From Acidobacteriota bacterium (GTDB taxonomy: Bacteria; Actinomycetota; Acidimicrobiia; Acidimicrobiales; UBA8190): a stretch of 16,525 nucleotides of DNA. Under the pieces are notes generated by a model. That model was not told the DNA's origin, did no database searches, and was given only the letters and a program-made list of their open reading frames with translations. The DNA lies in assembly GCA_028872975.1 (NCBI GenBank), contig JAGWNV010000024.1, forward strand, positions 1 through 16,525, read 5' to 3'. A program made the position numbers and the translations under genes. Of this stretch, positions 6,466-13,285 are shown piece by piece (within the stretch, counting starts at the first letter, position 1; each line of letters opens with the position of its first letter).

Positions 6466-8472
6466 ATGGCGGTGGGGACGGTCCTGTCGCGCCTCACCGG
6501 GCTCCTCCGGCTGGTGGCCCTCGTGTACGCCGTCCACTTCTCGGGCCTCGCCGACGCCTACAACCTCGCCAACACCATGCCCAACGTCGTCCACGACGTG
6601 GTGCTGGGCGGGATCGTCTCGGCCACCTTCGTGCCCGTGTTCGTCTCCCAACTGGCCCGGGCCTCCGAGGAGGAGGCCTGGCGGGCCATCTCGGCGGTGA
6701 CGAGCGTGGCCGTCCTCGTCATCGGGGCGGCGTCGGTCGCCTTCCTCGTGGCCACCCCCTGGATCATCGACGCCATGACGGCGCTCAACCGCGCCTCGGG
6801 CGCCGGCGCCGAGCGGACGGTGGCGACCCAGCTCCTCGTCCTCTTCGTCCCCCAGCTGGCCTGCTACGGGTGCATCAGCGTGGCCACCGCCCTGCTCAAC
6901 GCCCGGCGGCGGTTCGCGGCGCCCATGTTCGCCCCCATCGTCAACAACCTCGTGCTGATCGGTGCCCTCGTGGCCTTCGGCCTCGTCGTGCGCAACCCCA
7001 CGCCCGAAGGACTCCTCGCCCACCGGGGCCAGCTCCTGCTCCTCGGGCTGGGCACCACCGTCGGTGTGGGGGTCCAGCTCGCCGGCTTGCTCCCGAGCCT
7101 CCGGCGGGCCGACCTGCGACTGCGGTGGTACCCCCGCCTGGGCCACCCCGCCGTCCGGGCCGTCGTCAGCCTGTCCGGGTGGACGGTCGGGCTGGTGGTG
7201 GGGAACCAGCTGGCCCTCCTCGTGGTCCTGGCCCTGGCCGTCCACGTCGGCCCCGGGTCGGTGACCGCCTATACCTACGCCTACACCTTCTTCCAGCTCC
7301 CCTACGGGGTCGTGGCCGTCTCCATCATGAGCGCGGCGGCCCCCGAGCTCGCCGCCCACTGGGCGCAGCAGAACCTGCGGGCGTTCCGCCGGCGCATGGA
7401 CGTCGGCCTGCGGGTAATGCTGGCGGTGGTCGTCCCCATCGCCGGGGCGATGCTCGTGTTGGCCAAGCCCCTCCTGGCCCTGCTCGGGGTGATGATCGGC
7501 CACGCCTCCTCCACGGGGACGACGGCTGTGGCCCTGGCCATGCTCTCGCTCGGCCTGCCCGGCTTCTGCGCCTTCCTCTACGTGATCCGGGTCCTCCAGT
7601 GCATGCAGGACCTGCGATCCGCCTTCTGGCTCTACGCCCTCGAGAACGGGGTGAACATCGTGGGCGCCATCGCCCTGGCCGGACCGCTCGGCGTCCGGGG
7701 CATCACGCTCTCGATCTCGATCGCCTACACCGTCGCCGCCGTGGCGGGCCTCCGGCACGTCCGCCGGAAGGTCGGTGGCCTCGACCCGGCCCGGGTGGGC
7801 CGGCCCGTGGGCCGGGTGGCCCTGTCCACCATCGGCCTCCTCGTCGGGGCCGTCCTCGGCACCTCGATCAGCGCCTCGGACCACCTCGGTCCCCTGCTGG
7901 CCCGGCTCTTCGTGGGCCTGGCGGCCGGGCTCGTGGGCTATCTGGCGGTGGCGGCCGCCCTCATGACCCTCGAGCGCCGCCGGCGGGGCGCCATCCCGGC
8001 TCGGCACCGGCCGCCGGCCGTTGCCCCCGACCGGCTGGGGAGGCCCCCCGAGGGGCCGGTCCCCCCGCGGCAGGCGGGCGAGGCGGAGCCGTCCGAGAAC
8101 CCGGAGGAGCCCGGCGCCGGGGTGGCCGAGAACCTCGGGGAGCACGGCGCCGGGGTGGCCGGCGGGCAGGCCGGTACCGGCGGCGACACCGGTGACGGCA
8201 GCGGGGGTGGCGGCACCCTGGGTGGCGGCGAGGAACCGGGCCGGGGCGGGGGTCCGCGGCCCGATACCGCCTCAGGGCGGCCGGGCCGGCGGCCGCCCTG
8301 GTGGCGGCGGTCCCGACAGGGGCGCCCCCCGGCCCCGCTGCCGCTTCCTCCTGCCGGGCGGCCGCCGCTGCGCCCCACGCGGCTCGGGCCCACCCGGCCA
8401 CCGGGGGATCGGGAAGACGGGGGAAGTGGCAGACTCGGCCCTCAGAGGCGCGGACCCGCCGGCCGACCCTGA
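6466..8472 (+). CDS. murJ: Lipid II flippase MurJ (MviN) with long cytoplasmic tail
   Basis: MurJ moves lipid II across the cytoplasmic membrane for peptidoglycan synthesis. The protein is a polytopic MOP-superfamily transporter; the membrane core (about residues 1-500) contains the family blocks GTVLSRLTGLLR, NLANTMPNVVHDVVLGG, SATFVPVFVSQL, APIVNNLVLIGAL and FFQLPYGVVAVSIMSAAAPEL. About 165 further residues form a Pro/Gly/Arg-rich tail with no recognisable fold. The start is uncertain. ATG 6466 is the first ATG but removes about ten residues expected before helix 1. CTG 6430 overlaps the preceding TGA and fits MurJ alignments better, while GTG 6346 would overlap the DUF6049 gene by 88 bp. 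It is probably co-transcribed with the DUF6049 gene. Confidence 0.93.
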   Translation: MAVGTVLSRLTGLLRLVALVYAVHFSGLADAYNLANTMPNVVHDVVLGGIVSATFVPVFVSQLARASEEEAWRAISAVTSVAVLVIGAASVAFLVATPWIIDAMTALNRASGAGAERTVATQLLVLFVPQLACYGCISVATALLNARRRFAAPMFAPIVNNLVLIGALVAFGLVVRNPTPEGLLAHRGQLLLLGLGTTVGVGVQLAGLLPSLRRADLRLRWYPRLGHPAVRAVVSLSGWTVGLVVGNQLALLVVLALAVHVGPGSVTAYTYAYTFFQLPYGVVAVSIMSAAAPELAAHWAQQNLRAFRRRMDVGLRVMLAVVVPIAGAMLVLAKPLLALLGVMIGHASSTGTTAVALAMLSLGLPGFCAFLYVIRVLQCMQDLRSAFWLYALENGVNIVGAIALAGPLGVRGITLSISIAYTVAAVAGLRHVRRKVGGLDPARVGRPVGRVALSTIGLLVGAVLGTSISASDHLGPLLARLFVGLAAGLVGYLAVAAALMTLERRRRGAIPARHRPPAVAPDRLGRPPEGPVPPRQAGEAEPSENPEEPGAGVAENLGEHGAGVAGGQAGTGGDTGDGSGGGGTLGGGEEPGRGGGPRPDTASGRPGRRPPWWRRSRQGRPPAPLPLPPAGRPPLRPTRLGPTRPPGDREDGGSGRLGPQRRGPAGRP

Positions 8473-8489
8473 CGACCAGAGAGGCGCCG

Positions 8490-9332
8490 ATGCCCGGGAT
8501 CAGAGTTGTCACCGACAGCGCCTGCGACCTCCCGCCCCAGTTGGCGGAGGACCGGGGCGTGCGGGTCGTCCCGCTCACCATCCGGTTCGGCGAGGAGGAG
8601 TTCGTCGACCGCGAGCAGCTGTCGACGAAGGAGTTCTGGGACCGGGTCACGACGGGGACGGTCATGCCCGAGACGGCTGCCCCCGCCCCCGGCGCCTTCC
8701 GCAACGCCTTCCTGGGCGCCGCCGAGGAGGGCGCCGAGGGAGTCGTGTGCGTGACCCTCTCCTCGGGGGTCTCGGCGACCTACCAGGCCGCCATGACCGC
8801 TGCCGCCGATCTCGCCGGCCAGGTCCCGGTGACGGTGGTCGACTCCATGTCGATGACGATGGGCCAGGGACACATGGTGCTCGCCGCCCTCGAGGCGGCC
8901 GAAGTCGGTGCCGGGCTCGACGAGGTGGTGGCCGAGGTGGAGTCGTGCCGGACCAGGTCGCGCGTGTTCGGGGTGATCGACAGCCTCGACTTCCTGAAAC
9001 GGGGGGGCCGGATCGGGGGCGCCGCGCAGCTCCTGGGGTCGCTCCTCTCCATCAAGCCCGTCATCGAGATCCGCGGGGGTGTCGTCGAGGTGGAGTCCCG
9101 CCAGCGGACCCGGGCCCGGTCGCTGTCCTACATGGCGTCGAAGGCATCCACGGCGGGGCGCCTCGAGAGGATCTCCGTCGCCAACGGGGTGGCCACCGAC
9201 ATCGACGAGCTGCTGTCGCACCTGGCCGGCGTGGACTGCGAGCGCGAGCTCGTCGTCGCCGAGCTGGGGCCGGTGATCGGCGCGCACGGAGGGCCGGGCA
9301 CCATCGGCCTGTGCTTCGAGCTGGCCCGCTGA
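8490..9332 (+). CDS. DegV family (fatty-acid-binding) protein
   Basis: DegV/FakB proteins bind a fatty acid; in Firmicutes they present it to the kinase FakA, but no kinase gene is visible here. The 280-residue protein has the normal length and blocks: IRVVTDSACDLPPQLAE (residues 4-20), EFVDREQLSTKEFWDRV, CVTLSSGVSATYQAA (the ligand-pocket SSG region), VTVVDSMSMTMGQGHMVLAA and FGVIDSLDFLKRGGRIGGAA followed by SIKPVIEIRGGVVE. ATG 8490 starts immediately before the canonical first strand and is preceded by AGAGAGG at suitable spacing. It begins 17 bp after the murJ stop and is likely in the same operon. It occupies part of the place where mycobacteria carry sigM and its anti-sigma gene. The fatty-acid role here is inferred from the family. 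Confidence 0.93.
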   Translation: MPGIRVVTDSACDLPPQLAEDRGVRVVPLTIRFGEEEFVDREQLSTKEFWDRVTTGTVMPETAAPAPGAFRNAFLGAAEEGAEGVVCVTLSSGVSATYQAAMTAAADLAGQVPVTVVDSMSMTMGQGHMVLAALEAAEVGAGLDEVVAEVESCRTRSRVFGVIDSLDFLKRGGRIGGAAQLLGSLLSIKPVIEIRGGVVEVESRQRTRARSLSYMASKASTAGRLERISVANGVATDIDELLSHLAGVDCERELVVAELGPVIGAHGGPGTIGLCFELAR

Positions 9333-9343
9333 CCGCCCACCGG

Positions 9344-9356
9344 TAACCTTCGCGCC
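9344..9356 (+). promoter_or_regulatory. Leaderless -10 promoter before small membrane protein gene
   Basis: TAACCT (9344-9349) is followed by 7 nt and then ATG 9357, the third such arrangement in the window. No Shine-Dalgarno sequence lies between. It could start a separate transcript for the membrane protein and trxB. Confidence 0.45.
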
Positions 9357-9725
9357 ATGGACGACCCTTCGGCGGCCGGACCGTCGTCAACTGCGGGAAC
9401 GGCCGGCGCCCCCACGGGACCCCTCGCCGGTGCCGAGTGGCCGGCGCGGGCGGCCGACCTGGTCGAGGCCGTCGTCACCGGGGTCCACGACAAGGTGGTC
9501 CGGCCCCTGCTCCTGGCGGCCCGGGCAGTGGTGTTCGGGGTCCTGGTCGCCGCCATGCTCCTGGTGCTGAGCGTGCTGGCGGCCGTCGCCGTGGTCCGCC
9601 TCCTCGACGTCTACGCGTTCGGGAACCGGGTGTGGGCCTCGGACCTCGTGGTGGGCGGGGTGTTCACGGCGGGGGGCCTGGCGCTGTGGTCGCTGCGGCG
9701 CCGCAAGGGCGAGGAGCAGGGCTGA
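9357..9725 (+). CDS. Small two-helix membrane protein, function unknown
   Basis: This 122-residue protein was not assigned to a family with confidence. It has a disordered Ala/Gly/Pro/Ser N-terminus (1-30), an amphipathic stretch (32-52), a strong transmembrane helix (about 56-82), a short polar loop (DVYAFGNRVWAS), a second helix (about 95-112), and a charged end (LRRRKGEEQG). The layout loosely recalls small actinobacterial holin-like or DUF1469-type proteins, but no diagnostic motif is visible. The gene ends 2 bp before the trxB start, implying co-transcription and translational coupling. Both termini are probably cytoplasmic by the positive-inside rule. Confidence 0.75.
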   Translation: MDDPSAAGPSSTAGTAGAPTGPLAGAEWPARAADLVEAVVTGVHDKVVRPLLLAARAVVFGVLVAAMLLVLSVLAAVAVVRLLDVYAFGNRVWASDLVVGGVFTAGGLALWSLRRRKGEEQG

Positions 9726-9727
9726 CG

Positions 9728-10687
9728 GTGCCGGAGCGGCGTGACGTCGTCATCCTCGGCTCCGGCCCGGCCGGGCTCACCGCCGCCGTCTACACCGCCC
9801 GGGCCAACCTGCGCCCCCTCGTGGTTGAAGGCGAGCCGTCCTCGACGAGCGACCAGCCCGGGGGCCAGCTCATGCTGACCATGGAGGTGGAGAACTACCC
9901 CGGCTTCGTGGAAGGCATCCTCGGCCCCGAGCTCATGCAGCGGTTCCGGGACCAGGCCGAGCGGTTCGGTGCCGAGTACGTCACCCGCAAGGCCACCCGC
10001 GTGGACCTCTCCCGGCGGCCCTTCGGCGTGTGGACCGGCGATCCCGAGGGCGATCCCGACGTCGAGGCCCGGGCGCTCATCGTGGCCACTGGGGCCCGAT
10101 CGCTCATGCTGGGGGTGCCCGGTGAGGACCGACTCCTCGGCCACGGCGTCTCGACGTGCGCCACCTGCGACGGGTTCTTCTTCCGCGACCAGCCGATCGT
10201 GGTGGTGGGCGGAGGGGACTCGGCCCTCGAGGAGGCGCTGTTCCTCACCCGGTTCGCCAGCGAGGTCACCCTCGTCCACCGGCGCAAGGAGCTGCGGGCG
10301 TCGAAGATCATGCAGGACCGGGCGTTCGCCAACGAGAAGATCTCCTTCCGGTGGGACAGCGTCGTCACCGAGGTGCTCGGTGACACCAAGGTCTCCTCCG
10401 TCGGCCTTCGCAACGTCGTGACCGGCGAGGAGGAGGCCATGGACGTGACCGGCATGTTCGTGGCCATCGGTCACGAGCCCAACACCGCGCTCTTCGCCGG
10501 CCAGCTCGACAGGCTGGAGAACGGGTACCTACGGACCTACGAAGGATCGCGGACCAACGTGCACGGGGTCTTCGCTTGCGGCGACGTCCAGGACCACGTC
10601 TACCGCCAGGCCGTCACCGCCGCCGGGTCGGGCTGCATGGCCGCCATCGACGCCGAGCGGTTCCTCGAGGCGCTCGGCGACGAGTGA
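9728..10687 (+). CDS. trxB: Thioredoxin-disulfide reductase
   Basis: This FAD enzyme passes electrons from NADPH to thioredoxin. The 319-residue protein shows the complete low-molecular-weight TrxB pattern: the FAD site VVILGSGPAGLTAA (7-20), GGQLMLTMEVENYPGF, IVATGARS, the redox-active CATCDG (Cys144 and Cys147), the NADPH-binding VVVGGGDSALEEA (158-170) with HRR (184-186), and the C-terminal FAD motif VFACGDVQDHVYRQAVTAAGSGC. GTG 9728 was chosen because it places the Rossmann strand at the N-terminus; GAGGAG lies upstream inside the preceding gene. Its partner trxA follows after 105 bp, and that gap holds a SigR-type promoter candidate, so trxA can probably be transcribed separately. Confidence 0.97.
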   Translation: MPERRDVVILGSGPAGLTAAVYTARANLRPLVVEGEPSSTSDQPGGQLMLTMEVENYPGFVEGILGPELMQRFRDQAERFGAEYVTRKATRVDLSRRPFGVWTGDPEGDPDVEARALIVATGARSLMLGVPGEDRLLGHGVSTCATCDGFFFRDQPIVVVGGGDSALEEALFLTRFASEVTLVHRRKELRASKIMQDRAFANEKISFRWDSVVTEVLGDTKVSSVGLRNVVTGEEEAMDVTGMFVAIGHEPNTALFAGQLDRLENGYLRTYEGSRTNVHGVFACGDVQDHVYRQAVTAAGSGCMAAIDAERFLEALGDE

Positions 10688-10704
10688 CGGGCCCGGACGG
10701 CTCG

Positions 10705-10730
10705 GGAATGGCGGGGACGGGCCCGGTGTT
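10705..10730 (+). promoter_or_regulatory. SigR/SigH-type promoter candidate for trxA
   Basis: GGAAT (10705-10709) and GTT (10728-10730) are separated by exactly 18 bp, which matches the GGAAT-N18-GTT consensus described for the thiol-stress sigma factor SigR of Streptomyces. Thioredoxin genes are classic targets of that regulon. A second, weaker GGGAAC-N15-CGGT combination lies at 10746-10770. No sigma gene is present in the window. Confidence 0.5.
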
Positions 10731-10792
10731 GGCCGTGTGGGCGCAGGGAACGAGACTCGGGCGAGACGGTGCCCGGCCGGGGAAGGACCGAG

Positions 10793-11119
10793 ATGAGCGA
10801 GCGGATCACGACACTGAGCGACGCTACGTTTGACGAGCATGTCAAAGCCTCGGAGACGCCGGTACTGGTGGACTTCTGGGCCGAGTGGTGCGGTCCGTGC
10901 AAGCTGATCAGCCCCGTCCTCGAGGAGATCGCCGAGGAGCAGTCGGGGAAGGTCCAGATCGCCAAGCTGAACATCGACGAGAACCTGGACGTCACCCGTC
11001 GCTACGAGGTGATGAGCATCCCGACGCTGATCCTGTTCAAGGACGGCGAGCCCAGGGCACGGATCGTGGGGGCCCGGGGCAAGGCGCAGCTCGTCCAGGA
11101 GCTCTCGGAGTACCTGTAG
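10793..11119 (+). CDS. trxA: Thioredoxin
   Basis: This 108-residue cytoplasmic protein-disulfide reductase is recharged by TrxB. It has a single thioredoxin fold of standard length: VLVDFWAEWCGPCK with the active-site cysteines at 33 and 36, the buried Asp of VDFWA, the cis-proline loop MSIPTLILFKDG (Pro77) and a C-terminal helix (KAQLVQELSEYL). ATG 10793 was chosen because a strong GGAAGGA lies 5 nt upstream; an in-frame GTG at 10769 would add eight basic residues before the fold. The gene follows trxB and precedes the CwlM-like gene, the same order as Rv3914 and cwlM in mycobacteria. Confidence 0.97.
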   Translation: MSERITTLSDATFDEHVKASETPVLVDFWAEWCGPCKLISPVLEEIAEEQSGKVQIAKLNIDENLDVTRRYEVMSIPTLILFKDGEPRARIVGARGKAQLVQELSEYL

Positions 11120-11157
11120 CGGCGCTTCCCCTGGCCCAAGGGGCGGGGGGGGAGGCG

Positions 11158-12096
11158 GTGGCCGACCTCCAGCGCCGCCTGCGGGACCTCGACCTGCCCA
11201 GCACTCCCGACGGCGAGGGGGACTTCGGCCCCGGCACCCGGGCCGCGGTGGAGGCCTTCCAGCACCGCCGGGGACTGCGGGTGGACGGCATCTGCGGGCG
11301 CCAGACCTGGAGCGCCCTGGTGGAGGCCGGCTTCCGGATCGGGGACCGGTTCCTCTACCACCGCCGGCCCATGCTGCGGGGCGACGACGTGGCCGAGCTC
11401 CAGCGCCGGCTCTCCGCCCTGGGGTTCGACACCGGCCGGGTGGACGGGATCTTCGGCGAGCAGACGGCCTCGGCCCTGGCCGAGTTCCAGCGCAACACCG
11501 GGCTGCCCGCCGACGCCATCCTCGGGGCCTCGACCCTCCGTGAGCTGCGCCGGGTGACCCCCCGCTACCCCGATCCCGAGCTCGTGAGCGCGGTGCGGGA
11601 CCGGGAGCGGATGCGCCGTGCCCCTCGCACCCTCCTCGGCCGCCACATCGCCGTGGGCGAGGAAGGCGGGCTCGACGCCCTCACCACCGCCCTGCGGCGG
11701 CGGCTCGTGGCCGAGGGCGCCGTGGTGGTGCCGGTGCTCCACCCCGACGGCTCGGCCCAGGCCGAGCAGGCCAACACCGCCGGCGTGGAGGTCTACCTGG
11801 GGCTCCGCCTCGACCGCGACCGGGAGCGGTGCGCCGCCGCCTACTACGCCGGCTACCAGTACGAGTCACCGGGGGGCCGGCGCCTGGCCGAGCTGGTCCA
11901 GGCCCTCGGGGCCGCCGCCCTGGGCGTGGCCTCCGAAGGGGCCCACGGCATGAGCCTCGACGTGCTCCGGGAGACCAAGATGCCGGCGGTGGTGTGCGAG
12001 GTGGGGCCGCCCGCCCTCGTCGTCCGCCACAGCGCGGCGCTGGCGGCGGCCCTGGCCGAGGCGCTGACGGCCTGGGCGAGGACGCCGCCGGACTGA
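11158..12096 (+). CDS. CwlM-like N-acetylmuramoyl-L-alanine amidase homologue, probably inactive
   Basis: The protein has two peptidoglycan-binding repeats followed by an Amidase_3-like domain. The repeats are centred on AVEAFQHRRGLRVDGICGRQT (about 30-50) and LAEFQRNTGLPADAILGAST (about 107-126). The C-terminal domain (about 158-312) retains LDVLRETKMPAVVCEVG with the terminal Glu281. In active enzymes the first zinc ligand lies in DPGHGG; here it reads VGEEGG. The SIHAN histidine is replaced within LGLRLD, near Arg217. No signal peptide is visible. Mycobacterial CwlM at this locus is a cytoplasmic regulator of MurA that also contacts MurJ, so a regulatory rather than lytic role is likely. 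GTG 11158 has an adjacent G-rich GGGAGG; similarity may begin slightly upstream, where only CTG 11131 is available. The trxA stop is 38 bp before. Confidence 0.88.
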   Translation: MADLQRRLRDLDLPSTPDGEGDFGPGTRAAVEAFQHRRGLRVDGICGRQTWSALVEAGFRIGDRFLYHRRPMLRGDDVAELQRRLSALGFDTGRVDGIFGEQTASALAEFQRNTGLPADAILGASTLRELRRVTPRYPDPELVSAVRDRERMRRAPRTLLGRHIAVGEEGGLDALTTALRRRLVAEGAVVVPVLHPDGSAQAEQANTAGVEVYLGLRLDRDRERCAAAYYAGYQYESPGGRRLAELVQALGAAALGVASEGAHGMSLDVLRETKMPAVVCEVGPPALVVRHSAALAAALAEALTAWARTPPD

Positions 12097-12177
12097 GGCG
12101 GGGCAAACGCTCGGGCCGGGGCCGTCCAGGCGCACGATGCCGCTCGGCGAGGTCCCCGCGACACCGTTCGTGAGCCG

Positions 12178-12210
12178 TTATCCACAGAGTGATACACAGG
12201 ATGTGGATCG
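12178..12210. promoter_or_regulatory. Cluster of three DnaA-box-like 9-mers at 12-bp steps
   Basis: TTATCCACA (12178-12186) is a perfect DnaA box. TGATACACA (12190-12198) differs from TTATACACA at one base. TGTGGATCG (12202-12210) is the opposite strand of CGATCCACA, with the last seven bases matching the consensus. Each begins exactly 12 bp after the previous one, with 3-bp gaps. They lie in the 238-bp gap between the convergent cwlM-like and parB genes, which holds no coding frame that I can support. Confidence 0.6.
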
Positions 12211-12227
12211 TCTCTACGTACGATTTA

Positions 12228-12268
12228 CGGTTAGGCGATCACCCTCCGTGAGAACTCCCTGGTAACCG
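12228..12268. terminator. Weak inverted repeats in the cwlM/parB convergent gap
   Basis: CGGTTA (12228-12233) can pair with TAACCG (12263-12268), enclosing TCAC (12239-12242) and GTGA (12248-12251) around a CCTCC loop. A further 6-bp pair, GTCGTT/AACGAC, lies at 12281-12286 and 12304-12309. Arms are short and there is no U-tract; a terminator for the converging genes is expected here by position only. Confidence 0.25.
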
Positions 12269-12334
12269 GCCTGCCATCTGGTCGTTGTGCTCACGTTGCG
12301 TAGAACGACAGCCGTGAAAGCCTCGACCTCCGCC

Positions 12335-13285
12335 TCAGGTGGCCCCGCCGACCATGAGCTTGTAGATCCGTTCGAGGTCCTCGAGGGTGGCGAAGTCGAT
12401 GACGACCCGGCCCCGCTTCGATCCCATCTCCACCTTGACCCGGGTGTTCAGGTGGGCGGAGAGGAGCTCCTCGAGCTCGAGGACCCCGGGGGCCGGGAGG
12501 CGGTGACGGGTGTCCACTGCCGCCGGGGTGGCCGTCGGGCTCGGGGCGGGTCGGGGGGTGAGGGTGTCGGCCCCGTCGGCCGGGGCGGACTCCTGGTCGC
12601 TCGGTCCGCCCTCGTCCCCGGGCTGGCCGTGGCGGCGGACGAGATCCTCCACGGCCCGCACCGTGAGGCCCTCGGCGACGGTCCGTCGGGCGAGGTCCTC
12701 CTGGAAGGCCCGGTCGGGGGTGCCCAGGAGGGCCCGGGCGTGGCCCGCCGTCATGGCTCCGTCGGCCAGGGCGCGCTGAACCCCGGCCGGCAGCTGGAGG
12801 AGCCGCAGGGTGTTCGTCACGGCCGTCCTGCTCTTCCCCACCCTGGCGGCGACCTGCTCGTGGGTGTAGTCGAAGGTGTCCACCAGCTGCTGGTAGGCGG
12901 CGGCCTCTTCGAGAGGGTTCAGGTCTTCCCGGTGGAGGTTCTCGACGAGGGCCTGCTCGAGGCTGTGGACGTCGGAGGCGGCCTGGACGAGCACGGGCAT
13001 CGTCTGGAGCCCGGCCCGGCGGGCGGCCCGCCAGCGGCGCTCGCCGGCGATGAGCTCGTACTCCCCGGCCCCCGCCTCCCTGACGAGGATGGGCTGGAGG
13101 ACCCCCACCTCCTTGATGGAGGCGGCCAGGGACGACATCGCCTCCTCGTCGAACCGGGTGCGGGGCTGGAGGGGGTTGGGCCGGATGCTCGAGGTCGGCA
13201 CCTCCCGGAGTGCCGAGGACCGGTCCCGGACTTCGGCCGGGATGAGCGCCCCGAGGCCCTTGCCCAGTCCGCTACGCCTTGCCAC
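12335..13285 (-). CDS. parB: Chromosome-partitioning protein ParB
   Basis: ParB is a CTP-dependent DNA clamp that loads at parS and works with ParA in origin segregation. The 316-residue protein has a start typical of the family (RRSGLGKGLGALIP), which interacts with ParA; the CTP-binding core with LIAGERRWRAAR (79-90) and ALVENLHREDLNPLEEA (112-128); a helix-turn-helix (THEQVAARVGKSRTAVTNTL, 141-160) that reads parS; a disordered Ser/Pro/Ala linker (about 220-265); and a C-terminal dimerisation segment. GTG 13285 was chosen for a near-perfect AAGGAGGT 5 nt upstream; it overlaps the end of parA by 14 bp, giving translational coupling. A more distant start would lose this ribosome site. It is convergent with the cwlM-like gene. 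Confidence 0.96.
   Translation of the reverse strand: MARRSGLGKGLGALIPAEVRDRSSALREVPTSSIRPNPLQPRTRFDEEAMSSLAASIKEVGVLQPILVREAGAGEYELIAGERRWRAARRAGLQTMPVLVQAASDVHSLEQALVENLHREDLNPLEEAAAYQQLVDTFDYTHEQVAARVGKSRTAVTNTLRLLQLPAGVQRALADGAMTAGHARALLGTPDRAFQEDLARRTVAEGLTVRAVEDLVRRHGQPGDEGGPSDQESAPADGADTLTPRPAPSPTATPAAVDTRHRLPAPGVLELEELLSAHLNTRVKVEMGSKRGRVVIDFATLEDLERIYKLMVGGAT

Noticed and set aside
10746..10770. GGGAAC-N15-CGGT as the main trxA promoter
   Set aside because: The spacing and -10 fit the SigR consensus less well than the exact GGAAT-N18-GTT at 10705-10730.
12097..12334. tRNA or small RNA gene in the convergent gap
   Set aside because: No cloverleaf, CCA end or strong long stem could be built; only short inverted repeats were found.
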